The translations under genes were made by a program, and so were the position numbers. A model generated the notes under the pieces. It was given only the letters and a program-made list of their open reading frames with translations. It did not search any database and was not told the DNA's origin. A DNA stretch of 64,000 bases, from NCBI GenBank assembly GCA_902500775.1, contig CABVRZ010000001.1:91182-155181 (forward strand), written 5' to 3'. Shown here in pieces: positions 25,722 to 34,401 of the stretch; positions within the stretch are counted from its first letter, which is position 1, and every line of letters starts with the position of its first letter. Source of the stretch: an uncultured Nitrospira sp. (GTDB lineage: Bacteria; Nitrospirota; Nitrospiria; Nitrospirales; Nitrospiraceae).

Positions 25722-26079
25722 TTTCCACGAGCATATCCGGATCGATCAGCCGCTTCACTTCGACCATAGTCGTCGCTGGTCTGATGGCGCCAAACACTTC
25801 TCCATGCGCCCGTCCGACGTCTTGCCATTGATCGATATTCGCCATATAGATCCTGGTTCGAACCACGTCGGATAACGACGCACCGGCCTGCTGAAGAGCC
25901 GCTTCGATCGTCTTCAAGGTCTGAATAGTCTGCGCGTAGGGATCTCCTTTGCCGACCAGGCCCGATGGGGTCATCGCCGTGGATCCAGACACAGAGATGT
26001 AGGCACCTACCCGAACCGCTCGCGAATAACCGATCTTTCCCTCCCACTGACCACCGCTTGAGATATTGTGTCTCGCCAT
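25696..26079 (-). CDS. RidA family enamine/imine deaminase-like protein
   Basis: 127 residues from the ATG at 26079 (CGGAGGTGTC upstream); a longer frame starting at 26226 would cross the repeat element and was rejected. The motifs [45 protein letters not shown] and [24 protein letters not shown] are typical of the RidA/YjgF family, which hydrolyses reactive enamines; R/E positions of the pocket are present. The gene lies 12 bp after the repeat element. Confidence 0.85.
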   Translation of the reverse strand: MARHNISSGGQWEGKIGYSRAVRVGAYISVSGSTAMTPSGLVGKGDPYAQTIQTLKTIEAALQQAGASLSDVVRTRIYMANIDQWQDVGRAHGEVFGAIRPATTMVEVKRLIDPDMLVEIEADAVVG

Positions 26080-26091
26080 GACACCTCCGAT

Positions 26092-26209
26092 TAACAGGAT
26101 GTTCAAACAAGAGGTCAGCAAGGCCACAGCGAGTGAAGAGGTGAGACGTACTCTGCTCTGTACGTTGAGCCCCTGAACGACGCTGGCGGCCTGTTTCAAC
26201 ATCCTGTTA
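26092..26209. repeat. Inverted-repeat element, copy 5
   Basis: A compact 118-bp element with the left end TAACAGGATGTTCAAAC and the right end whose reverse complement is TAACAGGATGTTGAAAC: 16 of 17 bases match and TA lies at both borders. The interior shares AAGGCC.CAGCGAG, GAAGAGG and GACGCTGGCGGCC with the copy at 15551. The right-hand TAA (26209-26207) is the stop codon of the SDR gene. It sits inside the RND-to-transporter gene run. Confidence 0.8.
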
Positions 26210-26938
26210 CATGACGATACCACCACCAGCCTGTATCGTCTGTCCGGTCAGCCATTGTGCTTCTTCACTGACGATGAACGCGACCACATCAGCGATATCT
26301 TTCGGATGACCAAGTCGCTTCAGGGGCGTCAATTGGAGGCCGATCTGTCGGTACTCCTCGGTCATCATGCCGGTCTCCGTAAAACCAGGAGACACCGTAT
26401 TCACCGTCACCCCTTTCGAAGCCAATTCCTGCGCAAGTCCTCTGCTAAATTGCTCTAGCGCCGCCTTACTCCCGAGATACGCCGTCGCCCCGGGAAAGCT
26501 CAGATGCGTTCCGCAAGTAGAAATGTTCACGATACGCCCACCGTCTTTGAGTACCCGCGCCGCTTCCTGCATCGCAAAGTACGGTCCCTTCGCATTTAAG
26601 GCGATCACGCTCTCGAAATCCTCTTCAGTTGTTTGCTCAAGAGATTTCGGCATAAACTTACCCGCATTGTTGACCAAAATATCCAGCCGGTTGAATTGCT
26701 TCAGGGTATCGACCACCAGACGCCGTGCATCTGAGACCTGTCCCATGTCGGCTTGGGTCGCGAGAGCTTTTCCGCCCTTGGCCTGAATCAGCGTGACCAC
26801 TTCCTTCGCCCTGTCCTCGCCCCGATTGTAATTCACGACAACAATAGCACCCTCGTCCGCCAATCGCTCCGCAACGGCACGACCTATTCCACTGGAGGCT
26901 CCGGTGACGATCGCAACTTTTCCGCTCAATGATTTCAT
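26207..26938 (-). CDS. Short-chain dehydrogenase/reductase
   Basis: 243 residues, a classical SDR. The cofactor motif TGASSGIG is at residues 12-19, then NNAG, a Ser in NISTCG, the YLGSK of the active site and [10 protein letters not shown]. The family oxidises or reduces alcohols and ketones with NAD(P); it resembles FabG-type enzymes but the substrate is unknown. AGGAGGAGTCGTATCA precedes the ATG. The stop codon lies in the repeat element at 26092-26209. It belongs to the minus-strand run downstream of the RND pump. Confidence 0.88.
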   Translation of the reverse strand: MKSLSGKVAIVTGASSGIGRAVAERLADEGAIVVVNYNRGEDRAKEVVTLIQAKGGKALATQADMGQVSDARRLVVDTLKQFNRLDILVNNAGKFMPKSLEQTTEEDFESVIALNAKGPYFAMQEAARVLKDGGRIVNISTCGTHLSFPGATAYLGSKAALEQFSRGLAQELASKGVTVNTVSPGFTETGMMTEEYRQIGLQLTPLKRLGHPKDIADVVAFIVSEEAQWLTGQTIQAGGGIVM

Positions 26939-26977
26939 TGATACGACTCCTCCTTCAGAGACAGTATGGTACTGTAT

Positions 26978-27568
26978 TCAGTAGGGCATTCCCCACTGAC
27001 CTGAAAACGTCCATTCGCCGATAGGACGGCGACTCCTCGGTTGGAGTTCCCGCTCGCGCAGTTGGTCAGGGAGGATATCCGGGCTACCAGGATAGCCGAT
27101 CGCAATCATGGCAACCGGTTCATAGCCGGAAGGAATCTGGAGCTCCGCTCGGGCTTTTTCCACATCAAATCCTGCCATCTGACGGGCCATCAACCCATGG
27201 ACCGCCGCTTGCAGCACCAAATTCTGCGTCGCCAAGCCCGTATCATGAAAAGCATGCCGATTGGGCTTCCCATTCATCGCAAAATACATACTGGCGACCG
27301 AAAGGATCAAGACCGGAGCACGGAAGGCCCATCGGCGGTTGCTTTCCATCAAACAATCGACGAGCCGCGTCCAGGCTGCTTCCTGGTCCTTCGTGGCCAC
27401 CACAAACCGCCATGGCTGCTCGTTATTCGATGAAGGCGCCCATCGGGCCGCTTCGAACACAACGCGCAAGAGCTCGGTCTCGACCGCTCGCTCATCGAAG
27501 GCACGAGGGCTCCACCGACGGGCCAGTAACTCATGAATGGGGGGGTGAATGTGCCCCTGCTGATCCAC
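26978..27568 (-). CDS. Nitroreductase family protein
   Basis: 196 residues from a GTG at 27568, chosen because it lies one base after the TAA of the OMF gene with AAAGG upstream, whereas an earlier GTG at 27622 would overlap it. The flavin fold signature is clear: LLARRWSPRAFDERAVE at the N-terminus, EAARWAPSSNNEQPWRFVV, GLATQNLVLQAAVHGL and AIGYPG. Such FMN enzymes reduce nitro compounds or act as NAD(P)H oxidoreductases. It follows the RND pump in the same run. Confidence 0.85.
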   Translation of the reverse strand: MDQQGHIHPPIHELLARRWSPRAFDERAVETELLRVVFEAARWAPSSNNEQPWRFVVATKDQEAAWTRLVDCLMESNRRWAFRAPVLILSVASMYFAMNGKPNRHAFHDTGLATQNLVLQAAVHGLMARQMAGFDVEKARAELQIPSGYEPVAMIAIGYPGSPDILPDQLRERELQPRSRRPIGEWTFSGQWGMPY

Positions 27569-27569
27569 C

Positions 27570-28982
27570 TTATGACCTTTTGTTCTCCTCGACTGACAGA
27601 TTCTCCGGATTCCACCCGCCACCGAGCGCCTTATAGAGCTGCACTGTCGACGCCAATAGTAACCGACGTGTACTCGTCAAGGCTAGCTCCGATTCGAAGA
27701 GATTTCGACGCGCGACCAACACATCCAGATAATTCGCCAGCCCCCCCTTATAACGCAGTTCAGCTAACTTGAGCGCCGACTGTAATGCGGCAACCTGTTG
27801 TTGTTGCGCCTCACCCTGCACACGGGCCGTACGCACGGCGACGAGCGCGTCTTCAACTTCTCGAAAAGCCGTCAAGACCGTTTGCTGATATTGCGCCAGT
27901 GCTTGCTTGCTTTGCGCCTCAACGGCTTCCTGTTGAAAGCCCAACACTTGCGCGTTCAACAGAGGCGCGGCAAGACCAGCACCGAACACGCCAAAGGTCG
28001 AGGGATCATTGAAGATCAAGGATAATTCTGGATGAGCCAAGCCGGCTAGTCCGGTCAACGTAATTCTCGGGAACCGCTCCGCCTTGGCCGCACCGATGCG
28101 AGCCGTGGCTGCCGCTAACTGTTGCTCAGCAACCAAGATGTCAGGCCGCCGCTGCAACAACTCAGATGGGAGACCAGCAGGAATTGTGGGAGGCATAATT
28201 TGTTCATCCAATGAACGACCGCGTGCAATGCTAAGAGGCTTTCGTCCCAGCAAGACGCTCAAGTGATTCTCCGCCTGGATCATCTGCCGCTCAAGCTCCG
28301 CCGTACGGGCTGCGGCATTCGCGCGCTCCGCTTCAAACTGATCGGCATCCAGTTTCGAGGTCATCCCTTGGCGTAGCCTGGCTTGGGCGATCCGCACCGA
28401 CTCTTCCCACGATTGCAGCGTCCGCTTTGCGATGTCGAACTGCAGGTCGAACTGGCGCAAGTTGAAATACGCCTCGGCGACGGCACTGACCAGCTGAATC
28501 GTCACCGCTCGGCGGTTTTCTTCTTTGGACACCAGATCAGCACGCGCCGCTTCATTCATGCGCCGGACTCGGCCCCACAGATCAACCTCCCAGGCCAGAT
28601 TGCCCAGTAAGTAATAGTTAAAGGGACTCGCAAAGCCGGGGATCAAGAACTCGGCCTTGCGACCAGCCGGCGCACTACCCGCAATCGTGATGCCCGGCAC
28701 ATAGTCCATCTTCGCAATCAGAGCTCTTGCACGAAATTCTTCGACCGTGGCGACCGCGCGCTGGAGATCCTTATTCTCAACGAGCGCGACGCGAATAAGC
28801 TGCTGGAGCTGCTCATCATGAAGAAGGTCCCACCAGGGCAAATTCGCCAACGACGGGACATCCGACGGGCCGTCGGCCATGCGGAAGCGATCGTCGACAT
28901 CGGCCTGCGACCGTTTATAGTCCGGGCCAACGGCACAAGAAACAAGAGCAAAGGCAAGTCCGACAGCTAAGAGTGTACGCAC
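27570..28982 (-). CDS. NodT-family outer membrane efflux channel (RND)
   Basis: 470 residues from the GTG at 28982: AGAGGAG lies 10 bp upstream, and this start yields a perfect lipoprotein signal (RTLLAVGLAFALVSC, then AVGPDYK). The longer frame from 29123 overlaps the RND gene by more than 100 bp. NLPWWDLLHDEQLQQLI and two OEP repeats (PELSLIFNDP... and YQQTVLTAFREVEDALV) match the NodT/OprM group. It is third in the operon after the adaptor and the RND pump, completing the tripartite system. Confidence 0.92.
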   Translation of the reverse strand: MRTLLAVGLAFALVSCAVGPDYKRSQADVDDRFRMADGPSDVPSLANLPWWDLLHDEQLQQLIRVALVENKDLQRAVATVEEFRARALIAKMDYVPGITIAGSAPAGRKAEFLIPGFASPFNYYLLGNLAWEVDLWGRVRRMNEAARADLVSKEENRRAVTIQLVSAVAEAYFNLRQFDLQFDIAKRTLQSWEESVRIAQARLRQGMTSKLDADQFEAERANAAARTAELERQMIQAENHLSVLLGRKPLSIARGRSLDEQIMPPTIPAGLPSELLQRRPDILVAEQQLAAATARIGAAKAERFPRITLTGLAGLAHPELSLIFNDPSTFGVFGAGLAAPLLNAQVLGFQQEAVEAQSKQALAQYQQTVLTAFREVEDALVAVRTARVQGEAQQQQVAALQSALKLAELRYKGGLANYLDVLVARRNLFESELALTSTRRLLLASTVQLYKALGGGWNPENLSVEENKRS

Positions 28983-28989
28983 GCTGGCA

Positions 28990-31900
28990 CTACTCCTCTG
29001 AAGAATGTGGAGATAACGACGGAGGATTCGCATCGACCTCCGGCTTGACATGAGGCTTAGAAAGTTTCCGCAACAAGACAAAAAACAGCGGCACGAAAAA
29101 GATCGCCAAAAACGTGGCGGCAAACATGCCGCCCATCACACCGGTCCCGATCGATTGACGACTCACCGCCCCAGCCCCGCTCGCCACGACTAACGGAACC
29201 ATGCCGAAGATGAACGCCAAGGACGTCATGATGATCGGACGGAACCGTAATCGCGCCGCCTCGATCGCCGCCTCGACCAACGAACGCCCCGCTTCGTACC
29301 GAGTATTGGCGAATTCGACGATCAGAATCGCATTTTTCGCCGCCAACCCGATCAGCGTCACAAGCCCGATTTGGAAATACATGTCATTCTCGAAGCCCCG
29401 CAACCAGACGGCCGTCAGCGCCCCGAATACGGCGAAGGGGACCGCCAGAATCACGGCAAACGGCACCACCCAACTCTCGAATTGTGCCGCCAACACCAGA
29501 AAAACCATCAACAATCCGATCACGAATACCTGACTGGATTGCCCGCCGACCCGGCGCTCCTGGAAGGAAATGTTGCTCCAATCGATCGCATAGCCTTGAG
29601 GAACGAGCACTTCATCCGCCGCCCGTTCCAAGGCTTCAAGTGCCTGTCCCGAACTATAGCCAGGAGCCGCAGCACCCAACACCAGCGCCGTATTATACCC
29701 GTTAAAGTGGTTCACGGGATCCGGCCCGCTCTGATATTCCGGCGTCACCACCGTGTCGAGCGGCACCATGTTCACGTCGCGTCCGCTTTGCGCACGCACA
29801 TAGACTTTTGAAAGATCCTGCGGGGTCGATCGATACTCGGCATCGGCTTCAGTCTGCACGTGATACACCCGACCGAATTTCACGAAATCGTTGATGTAAT
29901 AATTCCCGAAGTAGGCTTGGAGCGTATCAAAGATATCCGAAATCGGAATACCCAAGGCCTTTGCCCGCTCCCGATTGACGTCGGCATAGAGCCTGGGCGA
30001 GGACACTCGAAAATTCGTCCCGGCACGCCCGATCGCCGGCTCTTTCTGCGCCCGTTCGACGAACTGTTGCGTCACCATGGCGAACTTCTTGAAATCCCCG
30101 CTGCTCGGGTCCTGAATCTGTGCGGAAAACCCTCCCACCGCGCCGACCCCACGAATCGACGGCGGATTAAATGCGAGGAGCAACGCCTCTGGAATTTTCG
30201 CAAACTCTCCGTACGCTGCCCCGATGAGCGACTTGGCGTCAGACTGTGGCCCTTTCCGTTCATCCCACAACACCAATGGAACAAACATCGTCGCGGAGTT
30301 TGACCCTCGGGTACCGAACACGAAATTCTGCCCGGTTAACGCATCCGTGGAGTGAACCGCCGGAAACCCCTCAAAAAATCCCTCGATCCGCTCAAGCACT
30401 GAAATGGTCCGCTGAACCGACGCCCCGTCCGGCAATTGCGCGACCACGATAAAATAGCCTTGATCTTCTTCCGGCAAGAAACTCTTCGGCAGCTTCTGGA
30501 AGAGTCCGACGCACGCAATGAGTAACAGCCCGAACACCACCATCACACGAATCGGACGAGTCATGAGTCCGGTGATGGCGCTCACATACCCGTGCTGCGT
30601 TCGGCCGAACAGACGATCGAAAAGATCCCAGAACTTACCCCGTTTCCCATGCTGGGGCGTGAGCACGACACCACAGAGCGCAGGGCTCAGGGTCAAAGCC
30701 ACAAATCCGGACACGGTGACTGAAATCGCGATCGTCGCGGCAAATTGCTTGTAGAGCGCCCCGGTGATCCCGCCGATAAACCCGACCGGAGCAAAGACCG
30801 AGACCAAAACCAACACGATCGCAATGATCGGTTCCGTCACTTCATTCATGGCCCGCTTGGCCGCGATCTTCGCGGAAACCCGCCCCTCACGCATGTGGCG
30901 TTCGACGTTCTCCACGACTACGATGGCATCGTCCACCACGATCCCGATCGCCAACACCATCCCGAAAAGGGTGATCGTATTGATGGAGAACCCAAGCGCA
31001 TAGAGTCCGACAAAGGTTCCGATCAATGACACCGGGACAGCCACCGTGGGAATAATGGTGGCGCGCCAGGTCTGCAAAAAGAGATACACGACGAGCACCA
31101 CCAGTACCATCGCTTCCGCCAGCGTCTTGACGACTTCTTTGATCGAAATTTCGATGAACTTCGTGGTGTCATACGGAGTGTCATACGACACGCTTTGAGG
31201 AAAGCTCTCGGCCAACTCATCCATCTTCGTGCGAATACGGCTCACGGTATCGAGCGCGTTCGCTTCAGGAGACAAGAACGTCAGGATAAACGTCGTCGGC
31301 TTGCCGTCCTGCCGTCCCTCCAAACCATAGGCTTGAGCCCCAAGCTCGATACGTGCCACGTCTTTCAGGCGAACGATCGACCCGTCGGGAAGAGCACGCA
31401 CGATCAGCTCTTCAAAATCTTTCACCTCGGTCAGACGACCCTTCGTAATGATGGGGATCGTGAGTTCGGTCCCTTTCGGAGCGGGCTCTCGTCCGATCGT
31501 TCCCGAAGGGTAGTCTCGATTCTGTTCGCGGATGATCGTCGTAATGTCGCTTGGGGTCAGATTCAACTTGGCCATCTGCAACGGATTGATCACGATCCGC
31601 ATGCTGTAACTCTGCTGGCCGAATACCTGCGCATCCCCGACGCCTTTGAGCCGCTTTAACTCATCCACGATTCGAAGCGTGGCGTAATTCGAAAGGAACA
31701 CGGCGTCATGACGAGGATCGGTCGAATTCAGCGCCACGACCAAGACAAGATCCGGAGACATCTTTTTGACGGAAATACCCTGACGAATGACTTCCGGAGG
31801 CAACTGCGGTTCGGCAAGCTTCTCACGATTCTGCGTCTGCACCTGGGCGATGTCGGGATTGGTGCCGATCTCAAACGTCAATTTGATGGTGACGTGCCCA

Positions 31901-32157
31901 TCGTTACTGCTGTTTGATTCGTAATACAGGAGATTATCGATGCCCGGCAACATGACCTCTATCGGACGGGCGACCGCCTCTGCCGCGACTTCTGCGCTGG
32001 CGCCGGGATAGTCCGCATCGATCTGCACCACCGGTGGTGTGATTTCTGGGAATTGAGCAATCGGGAGGAACTGCATCGCAAGCAGTCCCATCACCACGAT
32101 GACGATAGACACGACCGATGCAAGGATCGGCCGATCGATAAAAATGTTCGAGATCAC
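28990..32157 (-). CDS. RND efflux pump, hydrophobe/amphiphile type (AcrB-like)
   Basis: 1055 residues with the standard twelve-helix RND layout and two large periplasmic loops. The proton-relay Asp pair is seen in GIVVDDAIVVVENVERHM, and the N-terminal SNIFIDRPILASVVSIVIVV and the PIAQFPEITPPVVQIDADYPGASA segments are typical of AcrB/MexB-type pumps. It exports drugs, dyes or detergents through the outer membrane with the neighbours at 27570 and 32177. The actual substrates are unknown. Confidence 0.95.
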   Translation of the reverse strand: MISNIFIDRPILASVVSIVIVVMGLLAMQFLPIAQFPEITPPVVQIDADYPGASAEVAAEAVARPIEVMLPGIDNLLYYESNSSNDGHVTIKLTFEIGTNPDIAQVQTQNREKLAEPQLPPEVIRQGISVKKMSPDLVLVVALNSTDPRHDAVFLSNYATLRIVDELKRLKGVGDAQVFGQQSYSMRIVINPLQMAKLNLTPSDITTIIREQNRDYPSGTIGREPAPKGTELTIPIITKGRLTEVKDFEELIVRALPDGSIVRLKDVARIELGAQAYGLEGRQDGKPTTFILTFLSPEANALDTVSRIRTKMDELAESFPQSVSYDTPYDTTKFIEISIKEVVKTLAEAMVLVVLVVYLFLQTWRATIIPTVAVPVSLIGTFVGLYALGFSINTITLFGMVLAIGIVVDDAIVVVENVERHMREGRVSAKIAAKRAMNEVTEPIIAIVLVLVSVFAPVGFIGGITGALYKQFAATIAISVTVSGFVALTLSPALCGVVLTPQHGKRGKFWDLFDRLFGRTQHGYVSAITGLMTRPIRVMVVFGLLLIACVGLFQKLPKSFLPEEDQGYFIVVAQLPDGASVQRTISVLERIEGFFEGFPAVHSTDALTGQNFVFGTRGSNSATMFVPLVLWDERKGPQSDAKSLIGAAYGEFAKIPEALLLAFNPPSIRGVGAVGGFSAQIQDPSSGDFKKFAMVTQQFVERAQKEPAIGRAGTNFRVSSPRLYADVNRERAKALGIPISDIFDTLQAYFGNYYINDFVKFGRVYHVQTEADAEYRSTPQDLSKVYVRAQSGRDVNMVPLDTVVTPEYQSGPDPVNHFNGYNTALVLGAAAPGYSSGQALEALERAADEVLVPQGYAIDWSNISFQERRVGGQSSQVFVIGLLMVFLVLAAQFESWVVPFAVILAVPFAVFGALTAVWLRGFENDMYFQIGLVTLIGLAAKNAILIVEFANTRYEAGRSLVEAAIEAARLRFRPIIMTSLAFIFGMVPLVVASGAGAVSRQSIGTGVMGGMFAATFLAIFFVPLFFVLLRKLSKPHVKPEVDANPPSLSPHSSEE

Positions 32158-32176
32158 GATTGGATCCTTTTGATCG

Positions 32177-33358
32177 TTACTGAGAAATGATGGGAGGGGT
32201 CGACTCGTCTCGCTTTGCGGTGACCCAGGGAACCGCTTTGACCGGTGCCCCAGGTCCGATCTTCATCAATCCATTGACTACAACACGATCGCCGGCCTCC
32301 AAGCCTTTGTCGATGAGCCACTGATTGCCTCTCCAGTCGGACGCCGTCACACCCCGAATTTCAATTTTCTCTTCCCCGTTGACCACGAAGACAAACGGAC
32401 CTTGAGGCCCCTGCAACACCGAGCGTTGCGGGACAAGAATCGCGTGGGTCTTCGTATCACCGGTGAAGCGAACCTTCACAAATTGCCCGGGAAGCAAGGC
32501 GCGCTTCGGATTCGGAAAGGTCATCCGCATTTGACGAGAACTGGTCTCCGTACGCAACCCGGGCTCCAAGAGGTCGAGTACTCCTTCCTGCGGATACAGC
32601 GAGCCGTCCATCAACGTGAGCCGTCCACGTAATTGGTAGTCGCCCGGATGATCGATTCTCTTGTCTTCGATATCTCGTCGCCGTTTGAGAAGAAAAGTCT
32701 CGGGCACGCTCACGACCACATACATCGGATTCACGCGGTGGATCGTGGTCAATAAATCGGTCTGCGCCGACACCAATCGTCCTTCGTAGTAGCGGCTGCG
32801 TTCGATAATGCCGTCGATCGGCGCCGTGATGAGCGTGTTGTCCATGTCGAATTGCGCCTTGATCATGTCGGCTCGTGCGCCTTCCAGCGCAGCGTTGGCC
32901 GATAACTCCTCCGCGACGGCATCATCGACGTCCTTTTGGCTGACGGCTTGATCAGCCAGCAGCGGCTTGACTCGAGCCAGATCCTGCTTCGCCTGGACGA
33001 CCCGAGCTTCCGCCTGAGCAATCTTGGCCCTCGCACTCGCTGCGGCGGCCTTAAAGGGAACCGGGTCGACCTGATAGAGACGATCGCCTTTCTTCACATC
33101 ACGACCTTCCGGATAGAGAACCGCTTTCAAAATTCCCGTGACCTGGGGACGGATCTCCACGGGACGGGAGGCTTCCGCTTGCCCGATAAACTCCGGTTCA
33201 TCGGGCACGACCTGGGTCTGCACCGTGACAATTTCAACTTGAGGAAGCTCTTGAGCGAGAGTCGACCCAGCCTCCTGATCTTTGCAACCGGCCATTCCGA
33301 GCATCGAAAGAACGAGAGCGGCCGCAACGTACCCTAACAACTGATGGCTATTTCCCAT
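32177..33358 (-). CDS. RND periplasmic adaptor lipoprotein (AcrA-like)
   Basis: 393 residues from the ATG at 33358, which has AAGGTGG 8 bp upstream (a GTG at 33370 is less likely). Signal peptide with lipobox LGMAGC. Then AcrA-type lipoyl motif halves (RPVEIRPQVTGILKAVLYPEGRDVKKGD and APIDGIIERSRYYEGRLV), a helical hairpin and a barrel with GQFVKVRF. It is the first gene of the RND operon; the pump gene starts 19 bp downstream. No local regulator gene is adjacent. Confidence 0.93.
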   Translation of the reverse strand: MGNSHQLLGYVAAALVLSMLGMAGCKDQEAGSTLAQELPQVEIVTVQTQVVPDEPEFIGQAEASRPVEIRPQVTGILKAVLYPEGRDVKKGDRLYQVDPVPFKAAAASARAKIAQAEARVVQAKQDLARVKPLLADQAVSQKDVDDAVAEELSANAALEGARADMIKAQFDMDNTLITAPIDGIIERSRYYEGRLVSAQTDLLTTIHRVNPMYVVVSVPETFLLKRRRDIEDKRIDHPGDYQLRGRLTLMDGSLYPQEGVLDLLEPGLRTETSSRQMRMTFPNPKRALLPGQFVKVRFTGDTKTHAILVPQRSVLQGPQGPFVFVVNGEEKIEIRGVTASDWRGNQWLIDKGLEAGDRVVVNGLMKIGPGAPVKAVPWVTAKRDESTPPIISQ

Positions 33359-33519
33359 GTTCCGTACCACCTTGTGATGTGCCTAAATTGATTCACGTTC
33401 ATAAAAACCAGTAACTATACCGAAACGTTCCGTTGGCGGCAACTCAAGCTGAACGTCCGCTCATCGGCCGTTACCTTCTCCACGATCGCACCGCTATCAT
33501 TACTTTGCATGGTGACGAC

Positions 33520-33837
33520 TCAGCCGGCACGGTCACGGATTCCATCCGACGCATCGGTCAGACTCATCCCGGTGATCTCTGCCACAACACATCGATTTAA
33601 ACATCCGGTCGCCCGAAGCGGGACACCCTGCCGCCACAATCGGCTTAAGAGCACCTTCCCGTCGGCATCGATAAACGTCACGCCCGTCAAATCAATCATC
33701 GAGCACCGCTGCCGATTGAGCGCCATCGCACTGCAATACACCTCCAGCTCTTCAACCCAACAACCCGCCAATCGTCCCTCCAGGATAAGCGCGACGCTTC
33801 CGGAGTCTTGCTCTTGCTGTTCGGTAATCTTCAGCAT
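33520..33837 (-). CDS. STAS-domain protein
   Basis: 105 residues. EGRLAGCWVEELEVYC and MIDLTGVTFIDADGKVLLSRL match the STAS fold of anti-sigma factor antagonists; a Ser/Thr phosphosite at the usual position (D-S-S/T) is replaced by DADGK, so partner switching may not use phosphorylation. The start overlaps the end of the upstream zinc-ribbon gene by 7 bp, so these two genes form an operon. The RND operon begins 162 bp downstream and may be separate. Confidence 0.8.
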   Translation of the reverse strand: MLKITEQQEQDSGSVALILEGRLAGCWVEELEVYCSAMALNRQRCSMIDLTGVTFIDADGKVLLSRLWRQGVPLRATGCLNRCVVAEITGMSLTDASDGIRDRAG

Positions 33838-34133
33838 AGCGAACGTTGCATCGGGTTTGGATGCTGCACCGCCTTGCCGCGTAGTCCTCGCTTACCACCC
33901 TGCGCATCCTCCTGACTCTCTCGCTGAGCGCGGCGATTGAACAAAATGACCGCATCCGTGACCTCTCCGCATTGCACGCATCGCCGAAGCGGCGTAGAAA
34001 CCTCTGCTGCCCCGATCATCGAATCAAATCCGTCCTCGATGACCATAAGTCCCTGACATCTGGAGCACCGTGTGAAATCAGCGTTCGTTTCATTGATGCT
34101 CAGTGATTGCTCAGATGATCTCATCATCGCCAT
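33831..34133 (-). CDS. Small zinc-ribbon protein, CSRCQGLMV family (paralogue)
   Basis: 100 residues with C23/C26 (CSRC) and C52/C55 (CVQC). It shares CSRCQGLMV and RC..CG.V.D.VI..RR with the 81-residue protein at 9513-9758, but has a longer N-terminus and a Gln/Arg-rich tail. GGGAGGTTCCC precedes the ATG. It overlaps the STAS gene by 7 bp. The function is unknown. Confidence 0.75.
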   Translation of the reverse strand: MAMMRSSEQSLSINETNADFTRCSRCQGLMVIEDGFDSMIGAAEVSTPLRRCVQCGEVTDAVILFNRRAQRESQEDAQGGKRGLRGKAVQHPNPMQRSLC

Positions 34134-34280
34134 GGGAACCTCCCTTTACCAAAGGGGTTACCTAGCGTATAGAGCAACTTATGTTCCACCCACGAGAGAT
34201 AATACCAATACGACTCAACTATTTGATTGATTGATAAAATAGGCTTTCAAATGGAACTGACTGGTCAAAACACATGGAAA

Positions 34281-34325
34281 GGATGCCGATCCGGCGGCAC
34301 GCTGCCGATGTATCGGCAGCGCCTG
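34281..34325. repeat. Hairpin repeat, family 2 copy A (left of ABC cluster)
   Basis: A perfect 10-bp stem CGCTGCCGAT/ATCGGCAGCG (34300-34309, 34312-34321) with a 2-base loop. The flank and left arm, GCCGATCC.GCGGCA..CTGCCGA, match the repeat at 38278-38326 in the same orientation. It lies after the permease stop codon and could also serve as a terminator. Confidence 0.6.
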
Positions 34326-34401
34326 ACTCTCAGCGACACGGGTACGAGAACTCATAATTCACGTGATACATCGAAACGACTCACAGGGCCGTGCCGCATC
34401 C

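Noticed and set aside
22559-33358. A single operon covering the whole minus-strand run
   Set aside because: Spacing suggests one run, but the repeat element at 26092-26209 and gaps of 39 to 162 bp leave several possible promoters; kept as a possibility only.
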